This document shows, piece by piece, positions 1-8,618 of a stretch of 64,000 bases of DNA. The notes under the pieces are model-generated. The model saw nothing but the letters and a program-made list of their open reading frames with translations, was not told the DNA's origin and did no database searches. The DNA comes from Sulfurospirillum multivorans DSM 12446 (GTDB taxonomy: Bacteria > Campylobacterota > Campylobacteria > Campylobacterales > Sulfurospirillaceae), in contig NZ_CP007201.1 in the NCBI RefSeq assembly GCF_000568815.1, forward strand, positions 2,861,654 to 2,925,653, in the 5' to 3' direction. How positions within the stretch are numbered: position 1 is the first letter of the stretch; each line of letters opens with the position of its first letter. The position numbers and the translations under genes are program-made.

Positions 1-527
1 TCTTCTCCATAAATGAGGTACATCTCTTTCGACCACTTCATGCTTCGCTGCTCATCCATCACAATTTCCCAACTACCAAAATGGGCTATCTCCTCAGCAT
101 TTTGCAGTAACGCTTCACTCTCTTTGAGCTTCTCTTGTGCCTCTATACGACTGGTAATATCCGTAATCGTCCACAACACCTCTTCATTGGAGGGAATCGA
201 ATCCCCCGCAATCCTAAGCCAAAGGGTTGTTCCATCTTTGTGCTTAAAGGGATACTCAAGATTGAGGGCCTCATCTAACCTTACTTTGTTAAACGCAATC
301 TCCGCAAAATTGACATACGTGGCATACGAAAGATGCATCACAAAAGCGGATTGCCCCACTAATTGGTCATAACTAAATCCAAAAATTTTGCAACACGCCT
401 CATTGGCTTCAATGATAAGGCGGTCTTTATCCACAATAAAAATCCCCACGCCACTGTTGTTGAACAGTTGTTCAAAACGCTCTGCTTTTTGTTTGAGCGT
501 TGAAGTTTGCTTTAGTGGTATTGCCAT
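1..527 (-). CDS. PAS-domain sensor protein, 3' end beyond window
   Basis: Reading leftward, the first 175 residues of a signalling protein are visible. A PAS fold starts near residue 17 (FEQLFNNSGVGIFIVDKD) and runs to about residue 125, ending in the usual W-x-I-x-D-I-T-x-R block. A second PAS-like segment then begins (AEEIAHFGSWEI). The output domain, kinase or diguanylate cyclase, lies outside the window. The ATG at 525-527 overlaps the last 16 bases of the upstream response-regulator gene, so the two are probably translationally coupled and form a sensor/regulator pair. No membrane segment is visible, so a cytoplasmic sensor is likely. Confidence 0.8.
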   Translation of the reverse strand, partial: MAIPLKQTSTLKQKAERFEQLFNNSGVGIFIVDKDRLIIEANEACCKIFGFSYDQLVGQSAFVMHLSYATYVNFAEIAFNKVRLDEALNLEYPFKHKDGTTLWLRIAGDSIPSNEEVLWTITDITSRIEAQEKLKESEALLQNAEEIAHFGSWEIVMDEQRSMKWSKEMYLIYGE

Positions 528-1225
528 TTTAATTTATATCCTTGTGCGTAAACGCTTTGAACAAGATCACACCCTACTTTATGGCGCAAACGCGAAAGTA
601 AATTACGCACACGTTTGTTATTGCTAATATCATCATCAAATACAGTATTTTCAATCTCTTCACTGCAAAAAATACGCTGTTTTGATGACGTCAAAAGCTC
701 AAACAACGCTATCTCATGTTTGCTGAGCTTGACAACGGATTGATGATGGCACAATGTTTGCGTTTTTGTATCCCAATAAAATCCATCGATTAAAGCGTTT
801 TTATGAACAGCGTGTGCACTAAAGTGTGTTTGCATAATCTTTTGAAGAATTTCAATAATATCATTAAAAACAAATGGCTTTAAAATATACCCAGAGACAC
901 CTTGTTGAATTGTTTTGAGAAAATACTCCGTATTATCATAAGCAGAAAAAATAACAATAGGAATTGTTGGATTAATTTTACGTATCTTTTGAATCATGAT
1001 AAGCCCATCCATCTTTGGCATATTAATGTCCGTAAAAATCAAATCAAAAGGCTCATGCTCAAAACGAAAAAAACCATCTAACCCATTCTCAACAACGACG
1101 ATTTCTTTAAAATAGAGTTCAAGCATTTTACAGGTTTGCATACGTACATCCATGTCATCTTCAGCATAGAGTATTTTTTTATTTTGACAAATCTCAATCA
1201 AGGATGAAAGTGCTTGTGCATCCAT
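512..1225 (-). CDS. Response regulator, receiver plus winged-helix DNA-binding domain
   Basis: This 237-residue protein has an N-terminal CheY-like receiver (acidic pair D23/D24, phospho-acceptor D66 in IFTDINMP, lysine in the ILKPF block). It is followed by a C-terminal OmpR-type winged helix (about 150-235, ending SVYAQGYKLKW). It is a transcriptional regulator activated by phosphorylation. It precedes and overlaps the PAS sensor gene, its likely signalling partner. A TTTACATGTAAA palindrome lies 10 bases upstream of the start at 1235-1246. Target genes cannot be read from the sequence. Confidence 0.88.
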   Translation of the reverse strand: MDAQALSSLIEICQNKKILYAEDDMDVRMQTCKMLELYFKEIVVVENGLDGFFRFEHEPFDLIFTDINMPKMDGLIMIQKIRKINPTIPIVIFSAYDNTEYFLKTIQQGVSGYILKPFVFNDIIEILQKIMQTHFSAHAVHKNALIDGFYWDTKTQTLCHHQSVVKLSKHEIALFELLTSSKQRIFCSEEIENTVFDDDISNNKRVRNLLSRLRHKVGCDLVQSVYAQGYKLKWQYH

Positions 1226-1234
1226 CTTTTACCT

Positions 1235-1246
1235 TTTACATGTAAA
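1235..1246. repeat. Highly iterated palindrome TTACATGTAA (25 copies; first copy)
   Basis: The palindrome TTACATGTAA, usually as TTTACATGTAAA, was found by reading at about 1235, 8555, 8590, 9674, 10545, 11517, 14212, 14231, 15019, 16677, 16950, 18014, 25231, 26594, 26849, 27515, 27805, 47512, 48096, 48402, 48669, 54365, 56598, 57322 and 62673; 8023 holds a shorter TACATGTA copy. A rough base-composition estimate predicts well under one copy in 64 kb. Copies lie inside genes, where they encode F/L-T-C-K or L-H-V-K, and between genes. None was seen from 29.8 to 45.4 kb. The function is unknown. Confidence 0.9.
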
Positions 1247-1415
1247 GATTTAGTGTGACTTTTAGTAGTTTATAACTTAAATTCTTAAAGTATTATCCTA
1301 AAGTTATACATTAAGTATTCATGATAACTATTTGAAAAGAGATGTTGGCACGAAAGAAGAGTCTCTAGCGCTTGCGAAATGCAACCGCTAGAGAGATGTT
1401 TTGAAGGTTGATTTC

Positions 1416-1892
1416 TTAAACGAAAAAGCGCATAGCCACCATAGCGATACAGCTATTGATAATACTGATAAGCATCAACAACGGCCAGTATTTTTTAGGA
1501 ACATCCGCAACGCCAAGGAGTCGTCCCATGTATTGTAACTGCGACGCCATCAAAAAGAGTGCTGGCATCAGAATTGTGATATGGGTGGTATCGAGCATGC
1601 CTTTGGCAAACAGACTAATCGCAATACCCACACCCGCAGAACACGATAACCACGTGGTAAGAAGCACCGTGATCGCTTCACCAGGTAGTCCAAACAGTCC
1701 CATTGCAGGAGCAAAAAACGCGCCAATGGCTTGCATAGCACCCGTGATATTTAAAATTTCAGCCATAACATACGCCATCAAAACATTGGGCATCAAGTTA
1801 TTAATAGCGATATGAAACCCTTTACGCGCACCAATGACAAAAATATCAAACGGGTTATTGCTTGTTGGAGTTGTGTTATTGTTCATTGGCAA
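1416..1892 (-). CDS. yjiG: YjiG/SpmB-like inner-membrane protein
   Basis: This 158-residue, strongly hydrophobic protein belongs to the nucleoside-recognition (Gate) domain family. It resembles E. coli YjiG over its whole length (GARKGFHIAINNLMPNVLMAY near the start, GLFGLPGEAITVLL in the middle). About four membrane segments are visible. Its start lies inside the end of the yjiH-like gene (17-base overlap), so the two are co-translated and probably form one membrane complex. In other bacteria YjiH/YjiG pairs sit beside peptidases; here an M20 amidohydrolase is divergent. The transport or sensing role is not established. Confidence 0.8.
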   Translation of the reverse strand: MPMNNNTTPTSNNPFDIFVIGARKGFHIAINNLMPNVLMAYVMAEILNITGAMQAIGAFFAPAMGLFGLPGEAITVLLTTWLSCSAGVGIAISLFAKGMLDTTHITILMPALFLMASQLQYMGRLLGVADVPKKYWPLLMLISIINSCIAMVAMRFFV

Positions 1893-2544
1893 AATCCTTC
1901 CTATAGAGCGTATTTAACGTAAAGCGTGCGATCATTGCACCCACAAATTTCAAGACAAACATCAAAACCAATGGCACTAAAACGGGTGCCGTTAACGAAG
2001 CAAAAAGGGCTGAGCCGATCGCAAAATAGTTGTTGATCAGACCCGCACCTGAGTACTGCCATGCCACCATAATGACAAGCTCTTTTTTGGTAATTTGTTT
2101 CTCATCGTACAATTCTTTCGTCAGTGCCGCACCCGCATCGGTACTTTGCAAATCCGTAATCATCGCCAAACCTGTACGCCCTGGAATGTCAAGTAACGGT
2201 CTTAAAAGCGGTGTCAATAATTTGTGCGCTGCGCGAATGGCTCCATAATGCGTAAAAATTTCAAGCACACCCAGTGCTAACATAACCGTAGGAACTAACG
2301 ATAAAGCAAATAAAAATCCACCCTTCGCACTCGTACCTCCCGATCCTACAAACGTACTTTTGGCATCTTGCAGTGTGCCAAATTTCCCTGCCAATGTCGT
2401 AAAATCAAGCGCACCGAGCCATGCCATTCCTTCTACTTTCATAAAAAGACCTGAAAAAAACAGTACCGCAAAAATGAGTGCGATGTACGCCCCAATTCCT
2501 ACTTTCCATTCCTGTGTTGGTTCATTGTTTTCTAATGCCACCAC
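1876..2544 (-). CDS. yjiH: YjiH-like inner-membrane protein
   Basis: This 222-residue polytopic membrane protein resembles YjiH and SpmA-type Gate proteins. Hydrophobic segments lie near residues 18-36, 80-100 and 165-205, and the conserved block LTPLLRPLLDIPGRTGLAMI sits mid-protein. It is the first gene of a two-gene leftward operon with the YjiG-like partner. The 230-base gap to the divergent amidohydrolase gene should contain both promoters. The linked YjiHG plus hydrolase arrangement suggests uptake or release of a small peptide or amide-type substrate, but that is inference. Confidence 0.78.
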   Translation of the reverse strand: MVALENNEPTQEWKVGIGAYIALIFAVLFFSGLFMKVEGMAWLGALDFTTLAGKFGTLQDAKSTFVGSGGTSAKGGFLFALSLVPTVMLALGVLEIFTHYGAIRAAHKLLTPLLRPLLDIPGRTGLAMITDLQSTDAGAALTKELYDEKQITKKELVIMVAWQYSGAGLINNYFAIGSALFASLTAPVLVPLVLMFVLKFVGAMIARFTLNTLYRKDFANEQ

Positions 2545-2774
2545 TTCCTCCCTAAACTAAAATTGATCGAAATTGTATAATTTTCGTCAGCATAATAACC
2601 AAGTTTCATAAAAGTACGCGTAAAATGGTGCTTAAAATATAGTCGTGCCCTGCTTTAATCTTATATCTAAAAACAGAAACGTGCGTATCAAATAAGTCAA
2701 TAATAAGCAAAACTTAGACATTCTTTGCACGAAACTTACCCGTTTCATTTGGAATTAGCCTACAAGGAATAAAC

Positions 2775-3881
2775 ATGTCAAGAGTCATTGAGTTATACGA
2801 TTATCTGCACACCATCCCAGAATTGGGTTACCAAGAACATAAAACCGCTGCCTTTTTGGCAGATGAACTTAAAAAAGCAGGCTTTAGTGTCACAACGAAC
2901 ATCGGAGGAACCACGGGCGTTGTTGGCGTTTATGACAGTGGCGTCAAAGGGCCTGTTATAGCACTCAGGGGCGATATTGACGCGCTTGGACACATCGTTG
3001 AGGGCAAACTCTGCGCGATGCACACGTGTGGTCATGACGCGCACTCCTCGATGGTACTTGCGGCGGCAGAAGAGCTCGTGAAAACAGGCGCCATTACCAA
3101 AGGGAAATTAAAAATTATTTTCCAACCCGCTGAAGAGATCGGAACGGGCGCACTTGCTATGGTTAAAGGCGGAGCGATTGAGGATGTCGATATGATCTTT
3201 GGTCTGCATTTGCGCCCCATTGAAGAGACCACGATGGGCAAAGCAACGCCTGCGTTATACCACGCTGCTTCCGAGAGACTCAAAGCGGTTTTTCACGGTG
3301 TTGCGGCACACGGAGCACGTCCACATTTAGGCGTCAATGCGATTGATGCCGCGGTTGCGGCAATCACAGCTGTCAATGCTATTCACCTCAACCCAACCGA
3401 ATCGTACAGCATTAAAGCCACGCAAATCATCGCAGACGCGGGCGTCACCAATGCCATTCCCAACGAAGCAACCGTCATCTGGGATGTTCGATCCGAATTT
3501 AACCCTACGATGGAAAAATTGCTTGAAAAAGCAAAATCTGCAATCATCGCAGGTGCGGCAACAGTAGGAGCAACAGTCGATGTGAGCAATTATTTCGCCA
3601 TTCCTGCGGCAGAATACGCTGATGAAGCGATTGATATTTTAACCAAAGCCATCATCGAAGTTTATGGAAATGAAGGATTATGCCCACCAATTAAAACCGC
3701 AGGTGGCGAAGATTTTCATTACTACATCAAAGAAAAACCCTCCATCAAAGCGGGCTATTTCGGTCTAGGTTGCGACTTAACCCCAGGGCTTCACAACCCA
3801 GCAATGAAGTTCAATAAAGAGGCGTTAGAGCAAGGTAAAAATGTTTTAATCGCGGCAACGAAGATCGCAATGGATCGTTAA
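2775..3881 (+). CDS. M20-family amidohydrolase (hippurate/aminoacyl hydrolase-like)
   Basis: This 368-residue cytosolic metallo-amidohydrolase is close to hippurate hydrolase, AbgB and N-acyl-amino-acid hydrolases. The metal-binding set is visible: CGHDAH near residue 80, the catalytic Glu-Glu in QPAEEIG near 116, and GGEDFHYY near 312. The lid/dimerisation domain starts near 166 (ERLKAVFHGVAAHGARPH). It hydrolyses an N-acyl or amide bond, but the substrate cannot be assigned. A clear ribosome-binding site (AAGGAATAAAC) precedes the ATG. It stands alone, divergent from yjiHG, and is followed by a strong hairpin terminator. Confidence 0.88.
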   Translation: MSRVIELYDYLHTIPELGYQEHKTAAFLADELKKAGFSVTTNIGGTTGVVGVYDSGVKGPVIALRGDIDALGHIVEGKLCAMHTCGHDAHSSMVLAAAEELVKTGAITKGKLKIIFQPAEEIGTGALAMVKGGAIEDVDMIFGLHLRPIEETTMGKATPALYHAASERLKAVFHGVAAHGARPHLGVNAIDAAVAAITAVNAIHLNPTESYSIKATQIIADAGVTNAIPNEATVIWDVRSEFNPTMEKLLEKAKSAIIAGAATVGATVDVSNYFAIPAAEYADEAIDILTKAIIEVYGNEGLCPPIKTAGGEDFHYYIKEKPSIKAGYFGLGCDLTPGLHNPAMKFNKEALEQGKNVLIAATKIAMDR

Positions 3882-3893
3882 TATTTGCGCATC

Positions 3894-3925
3894 AAAGAAG
3901 CTGCGAGTATCAATCAGCTTCTTTT
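3894..3925 (+). terminator. Rho-independent terminator after amidohydrolase gene
   Basis: AAGAAGCTG and CAGCTTCTT form a 9-bp stem around an 11-base loop, followed by TT. It lies between the amidohydrolase stop and the convergent nspC stop, and the A-rich left flank could let it serve both strands. Confidence 0.75.
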
Positions 3926-3940
3926 ACAAGTAAAGCTCTT

Positions 3941-5086
3941 TTAATTCCGCCTTTTATATTCATCATACCCAAACTGGCTCGTCACTTCGTAGCGTCCATC
4001 TTTGTGAAGTACCGCTAAATCAGGCAATTTTACACCGTTAAACGTTGTATTTTTAACAATCGTATAGTGGATCATATCTTCAAAAATCAGCTTATCGCCG
4101 ATCTTTAGTGGTGCATCAAAACTATAGTCACCCATGATGTCGCCTGCTAAACAGGTTGGGCCTCCAAGGCGGTACAGGTAAGGTTTTTCGCCCACCTCTC
4201 CCGCTCCACGAATCGCGGCGCGGTAGGGCATTGCAAGGGTGTCAGGCATATGCGCTTCTGCGGAGATGTCGAGAATGGCGATGTCCATGCCATTGTGAAC
4301 GATGTCAAGCACACTTGCTACCAATGGCCCCGTTTGCCAACCTACCGCTTCGCCCGGTTCCAAATAAACGTTGATACCGTTATATTTCGCACGAAAATCT
4401 TTAATGAGCTGAATGAGTTTTTCCACATCATACCCCTCGCGCGTGATGTGATGCCCTCCTCCAAAATTAACCCATTTCATTTGGGGTATCAAATCACCAA
4501 AGCGCTCTTCAAACCCTTGCAAAACCGCTTCAAGCGCACTCGCATCTTGTTCGCAAAGAGCATGGAAATGAAGCCCTTCAATGCCTTCTAACTGATCGTA
4601 CTGCATATTTTCTTTCGTGATGCCAAGGCGGCTGTAAAGCCCGCATGGATTGTAAAGATCAACGGGACTGGAAGAGACTTCAGGGTTGAGACGCAGTCCA
4701 CAACTGGTTTTGCCGACTGCTTTGGCTTTGTATTTTTCCCATTGGTTAAACGAGTTAAAAATAAGATGATCGCTTAGCGCAATGACTTCATCAATATCCT
4801 CTTCTTTGTACGCAGGCGAATAGGTGTGAATCGTGCCTTTAAAATACTCTTTCGCAAATTTCGCTTCATGCAAACCACTGCACGTACAACCACTCAGATA
4901 AGTGTCTACAAGTGGAGCGAGCGCTTTAAACGCAAAGCCTTTGAGTGCCAACAGAACGGTTGCGCCTGAGCGCTCACTGACTTCTTTAAGAAGCTTCAAA
5001 TTTGCCTCTAAAAGTGCCTCTTCGCAGACATACGCAGGGGTTTGAATCTGTTCGATGATTGTCTCTATTTTACTGACTTTGACCAT
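3941..5086 (-). CDS. nspC: Carboxynorspermidine decarboxylase
   Basis: This 381-residue PLP-dependent fold-III decarboxylase removes CO2 from carboxynorspermidine or carboxyspermidine, the last step of the alternative polyamine pathway. The PLP lysine is K49 in LLALKGFAF. The glycine-rich phosphate site appears as WVNFGGGHH near 186, and YLEPGEAVGW near 225 is typical of NspC. Ribosome-binding site GGGAGAAAAAC precedes the ATG. The partner carboxynorspermidine dehydrogenase is encoded at 8619-9833 on the same strand, separated by a chemoreceptor and two other genes, so the pathway genes are linked but not in one operon. Confidence 0.93.
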   Translation of the reverse strand: MVKVSKIETIIEQIQTPAYVCEEALLEANLKLLKEVSERSGATVLLALKGFAFKALAPLVDTYLSGCTCSGLHEAKFAKEYFKGTIHTYSPAYKEEDIDEVIALSDHLIFNSFNQWEKYKAKAVGKTSCGLRLNPEVSSSPVDLYNPCGLYSRLGITKENMQYDQLEGIEGLHFHALCEQDASALEAVLQGFEERFGDLIPQMKWVNFGGGHHITREGYDVEKLIQLIKDFRAKYNGINVYLEPGEAVGWQTGPLVASVLDIVHNGMDIAILDISAEAHMPDTLAMPYRAAIRGAGEVGEKPYLYRLGGPTCLAGDIMGDYSFDAPLKIGDKLIFEDMIHYTIVKNTTFNGVKLPDLAVLHKDGRYEVTSQFGYDEYKRRN

Positions 5087-5217
5087 GTTTTTCTCCCAAA
5101 ATGACAGATGAAATGTAGCATTTTTCCTCTTAATAATCTCAATACCACCCGACCATGAATCAATTAGCCAAAAGTTACGATAATATTAGGAATTAGCGCA
5201 AAAAACAAGGAGAATCT

Positions 5218-7356
5218 ATGCGGGCTTTGAGTATTAAAATTAAGGCTTTGATTGTCTTTATGGTGTCCATTGTCTTCGTGGCATCCATCTCTTTGGGGGT
5301 GGTGGTTTACAAATCACAGCAACTCGGGCAAATCCAAACCAAAGATGAGGGCGAACTCATTTTAGAGATCAATAAAAATGAGCTCAAAGCCTTTACAACG
5401 ATGGCGGAAAAGGCGATTGGTTCCTTTTATGAAGCCTCTTCTTCAGAAACAAATATCGCGCAAAAGATCAAAGCCGATGCGATGATTCTCAAAAAAACAT
5501 TGGACGACATCTACACGAACAACAAAGATAAGCTCTCCAAAGATGAACTGCAAACGATGCTTTTAGCGCTGATTAATGGCTACCGCTACAACAACGATGT
5601 GGGGTATTTTTATGCATATAATATGGAAGGTATCAACGTCGTTCATCCCATCAACAAAGCGCTTGTCGGCAAAAATTTGACTGAGATGAAAGACAAAGAG
5701 GGAAACTTCGTTATTAAAGATCTCCTCAAAGCAGCCAAAGAGGGAACAGGGGTTACCAAGTTCATTTGGCCCCACCCCATTACCAAACAAGATGAACCCA
5801 AACTCTCGTATAATTTCTACTATGAACCTTTAAACATCGTTATCGGCACGGGCGATTATGCTTCGAGCATCAAAGAACATTTTCAAAATGAGGCGATTAA
5901 AATTCTCAATACCCTGCGCTACACGGATGACAACGAGGGCTACTTCTTTGGTTTCAAAAAAGGAACTGCGAACAACTATGTTTACGCGTTTCATGCCACA
6001 AAGCAAGATCGCCAAGGAAGCGAGATCAAACTTGACAGTACCGATTCACAAGGGAAACCATTTCGCAAAGAGCTGATTGAGGGGGCAGCGAAAAACCCTA
6101 AAGAGGGTGTCTTTGTCATTTATAATTCGGAGCACCCGATCACGAAAAAAGATGCTCCAAAACTCGCCTACGCCAAATACTTCAAAGAGTGGGATTGGAC
6201 GATTGTCTCAGGCGTTTACATCGACAATATTGAAGAACACACTGCCAAACAAGGTGAAAAAATTTCTGCTAATATCAACGCCATGCTGATCGAAACCGTT
6301 ACCACAGGATCGATTGTCGCGCTTATTGCGATTATCGCGATCTATTTTCTCATCACCAATCTGATTGCAATGCCTCTTTTAAACCTGCAAGCAACCGCGC
6401 ACAATCTAGCCGTTGGTGATGGCGATCTGACCAAACAGCTCGAAATCAAAAACCAAGATGAAATCGGTGGAGCTTCCAAAGAGATCAATAATTTCATCGA
6501 AAAAGTGCGTGCAACGATCATTCTTGCGAAAGAGACGAGCAGTGAAAATGCCTCCATTGCGCATGAACTTTCAACAACGACTTTGCAAGTGGGAAAACGT
6601 GTGGAGGATTCGACCACGATCATCCATCAAACGACAACCATGTCCAACGCGATCCAACAAGAGATTAACGCGTCAGTGGTTAAAGCCAAAGAGAGTAAAG
6701 AAGAGGTGATCAAAGCCAATCAAGAACTCAAATCCGCCCGTAAATTTGTCCAACAACTTGGAGAGCGCGTTCAAAACAGTGCACACACCGAGCTTGAGCT
6801 AGCGCATAAAATCCAACAGCTTAGTTCAGATGCCGACCAAGTGAAAAATGTTCTCACGGTCATCAGCGATATCGCCGATCAGACCAATCTTCTAGCGCTC
6901 AACGCCGCTATAGAAGCAGCACGCGCAGGTGAACACGGAAGGGGATTTGCCGTAGTTGCCGATGAAGTACGCACCTTGGCGGAGCGCACCCAAAAAAGTT
7001 TAGTGGAGATCAATGCCACCATCAATGTGATCGTTCAAGCGATTGTGGACAGCAGTGAGCAGATGAATCATAACTCCAAAGAGGTTCAAGAACTCTCCCT
7101 CATCGCGGAAGATGTGGGCAAAAAAATCAATACCACCGTTGATATTATGGATATTGCGACCATGTTAAACGACAAAACGGTTACGGATTATATTAACACG
7201 GGCTCAAAGATCGAAGCCATTGTCGCAAAAATCGAAGAGATCAACACGCTTTCAACACAAAATACGAGAAGTGTCGAAGAGATAGCAGGAGCAAGCGAGC
7301 ATCTCAATGCGCTCACTGAAAAACTCAACGCGATTTTGAATAAGTTTAGAACCTAA
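5218..7356 (+). CDS. Methyl-accepting chemotaxis protein with double Cache sensor
   Basis: This 712-residue transmembrane chemoreceptor has TM1 at about 10-32. A periplasmic region carries two similar Cache units ([21 protein letters not shown] near 120 and [11 protein letters not shown] near 238), each followed by an EGxG...HPITKxDxPKLxY block, so the sensor is an internal duplication. TM2 lies near 360-382, followed by HAMP. The cytoplasmic signalling tip shows [20 protein letters not shown] near 555-575, the CheA/CheW contact region. The ligand is unknown; sCache_2 domains often bind short carboxylic acids. It is monocistronic and ends at a bidirectional terminator. Confidence 0.93.
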   Translation: MRALSIKIKALIVFMVSIVFVASISLGVVVYKSQQLGQIQTKDEGELILEINKNELKAFTTMAEKAIGSFYEASSSETNIAQKIKADAMILKKTLDDIYTNNKDKLSKDELQTMLLALINGYRYNNDVGYFYAYNMEGINVVHPINKALVGKNLTEMKDKEGNFVIKDLLKAAKEGTGVTKFIWPHPITKQDEPKLSYNFYYEPLNIVIGTGDYASSIKEHFQNEAIKILNTLRYTDDNEGYFFGFKKGTANNYVYAFHATKQDRQGSEIKLDSTDSQGKPFRKELIEGAAKNPKEGVFVIYNSEHPITKKDAPKLAYAKYFKEWDWTIVSGVYIDNIEEHTAKQGEKISANINAMLIETVTTGSIVALIAIIAIYFLITNLIAMPLLNLQATAHNLAVGDGDLTKQLEIKNQDEIGGASKEINNFIEKVRATIILAKETSSENASIAHELSTTTLQVGKRVEDSTTIIHQTTTMSNAIQQEINASVVKAKESKEEVIKANQELKSARKFVQQLGERVQNSAHTELELAHKIQQLSSDADQVKNVLTVISDIADQTNLLALNAAIEAARAGEHGRGFAVVADEVRTLAERTQKSLVEINATINVIVQAIVDSSEQMNHNSKEVQELSLIAEDVGKKINTTVDIMDIATMLNDKTVTDYINTGSKIEAIVAKIEEINTLSTQNTRSVEEIAGASEHLNALTEKLNAILNKFRT

Positions 7357-7358
7357 GA

Positions 7359-7381
7359 GAAAGCCCTATTTTAGGGCTTTC
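7359..7381. terminator. Bidirectional hairpin terminator
   Basis: GAAAGCCCTA and TAGGGCTTTC form a 10-bp stem with a TTT loop between the convergent chemoreceptor and short-chain dehydrogenase genes. The hairpin overlaps the stop end of the latter. A-rich and T-rich arms allow action in both directions. Confidence 0.8.
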
Positions 7382-8208
7382 TAATCTCCCGCTTTGCGCG
7401 CTATCGTATCCATCCAGCAGGTGGGGAAAAACCGTTTTAGCCAGACAAAAAGCTTGGTTGGGAAGGTCACAGGGTAGCGAAATTTTGGCTTTTTGGCTTC
7501 AATCGCGTGAATCAAAACCTCTAAAACCGCCTCAGCACCCAAGGTAAAAGCGCTGTCGCCACTCTTTTGAAGGCGTTCTAATGTTTTGGTATAAACATCT
7601 TTGTGTGCGGAGCGCTCTTGGTCGATATTGGCGCGAAACTTTGCAAGGGCATTTTTGCGAAATTTGCTTCGAATGGGGCCAGGCTCTATCAAAACAACCT
7701 CAATGCCACTGCCATGAAGCTCCAACCTCAGCGTATCGGCAAGTCCTTCAATGGCAAATTTGGACGCATTGTATGCCCCTCGATACCCCATCGCCACCAA
7801 ACCCAAAATAGAGCTGTTGTAGATGATGCGCCCGTGCCCTTGTTTTCGCATGTAGGGAAGCACAAGGTTTGTCAGCTCTAAGGTGCCAAAAACATTGGTT
7901 TCAAACTGTTCACGAAGCACGTCACGCTTTAGATCTTCCACGGCTCCTGGTTGTCCGTACGCGGCGTTGTTAAAGAGCACATCAATGCGACCACCCGTTT
8001 GGGAAATCATCCACGCAAGCGCTACATGTAAACTGCTAGAGTCGCACAGATCGAGTTTATATGCATTGAGCCCTTCGGCTTGCAAGCGCTTGACATCTTC
8101 GTCCTTGCGACACGTTGCAAAAACGGTGTAACCCAGTTTTGAGAGCCCATGCGCGCAGGTATAGCCAATGCCTGAAGAACAGCCTGTGATAAGAATTGTT
8201 TGAGCCAT
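7381..8208 (-). CDS. Short-chain dehydrogenase/reductase
   Basis: This 275-residue NAD(P)-dependent oxidoreductase begins MAQTILITGCSSGIGYTCA, which contains the nucleotide-binding TGxxxGIG motif. NNAAYG follows near 84, and the catalytic set is S-x(12)-Y-x-x-x-K in SILGLVAMGYRGAYNASK near 135-152. The start at 8208 is preferred over longer in-frame extensions because the protein fold starts there and the ATG overlaps the upstream stop (TGATG), indicating coupling with the DsrE-like gene. The C-terminal tail is hydrophobic and basic. The substrate is unknown; classical SDRs of this type reduce ketones or oxidise alcohols. Confidence 0.87.
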   Translation of the reverse strand: MAQTILITGCSSGIGYTCAHGLSKLGYTVFATCRKDEDVKRLQAEGLNAYKLDLCDSSSLHVALAWMISQTGGRIDVLFNNAAYGQPGAVEDLKRDVLREQFETNVFGTLELTNLVLPYMRKQGHGRIIYNSSILGLVAMGYRGAYNASKFAIEGLADTLRLELHGSGIEVVLIEPGPIRSKFRKNALAKFRANIDQERSAHKDVYTKTLERLQKSGDSAFTLGAEAVLEVLIHAIEAKKPKFRYPVTFPTKLFVWLKRFFPTCWMDTIARKAGD

Positions 8209-8546
8209 CAGACACTCACAATGGTTTCGCCAGAGTTGATCCACGAGCTCAAAAGTTCTCCCGTGTAAAAAACATCGATACCGCAGCTTTGTAACGGCGC
8301 GGTGATCTCCATCGTGTCGGCGCATTTGAGACACGCTACCACTTTGACACCATCCTTTACCATCGCTTCCACTTTGGCTCGCACTTCCGCATCTTCGCTG
8401 ATCAAACGTTGTGAAGCACCCCAAACGAGCACTTCGACTTCATCCATCCAACCCTTTAAAATGGCGTTGTGTGCATAGAGGCAGACCATCAGCAAGGCGG
8501 TTTCTTTGTTACCCGTTGTCCATAAGATTTTTGCTTTTTTTGACAT
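8208..8546 (-). CDS. DsrE-like small cytosolic protein
   Basis: This 112-residue protein has a predicted DsrE/F-like alpha/beta fold, with an N-terminal strand (KAKILWTTGNKE), a middle strand (VEVLVWGAS) and a conserved cysteine block (VVACLKCADTM near 68-78). The family includes sulfur-relay and persulfide-binding proteins, but most members lack an assigned role. It is the first gene of a coupled pair with the dehydrogenase. TTTACATGTAAA palindromes lie at 8555 and 8590, immediately upstream. The cysteine pair suggests thiol or sulfur handling, which is inference. Confidence 0.75.
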   Translation of the reverse strand: MSKKAKILWTTGNKETALLMVCLYAHNAILKGWMDEVEVLVWGASQRLISEDAEVRAKVEAMVKDGVKVVACLKCADTMEITAPLQSCGIDVFYTGELLSSWINSGETIVSV

Positions 8547-8618
8547 GGTGATCCTTTACATGTAAAGTGTCAAAGAGGCGGCTCAAAACTTTACATGTAA
8601 AGCTTTGAGCGAGAGAGA

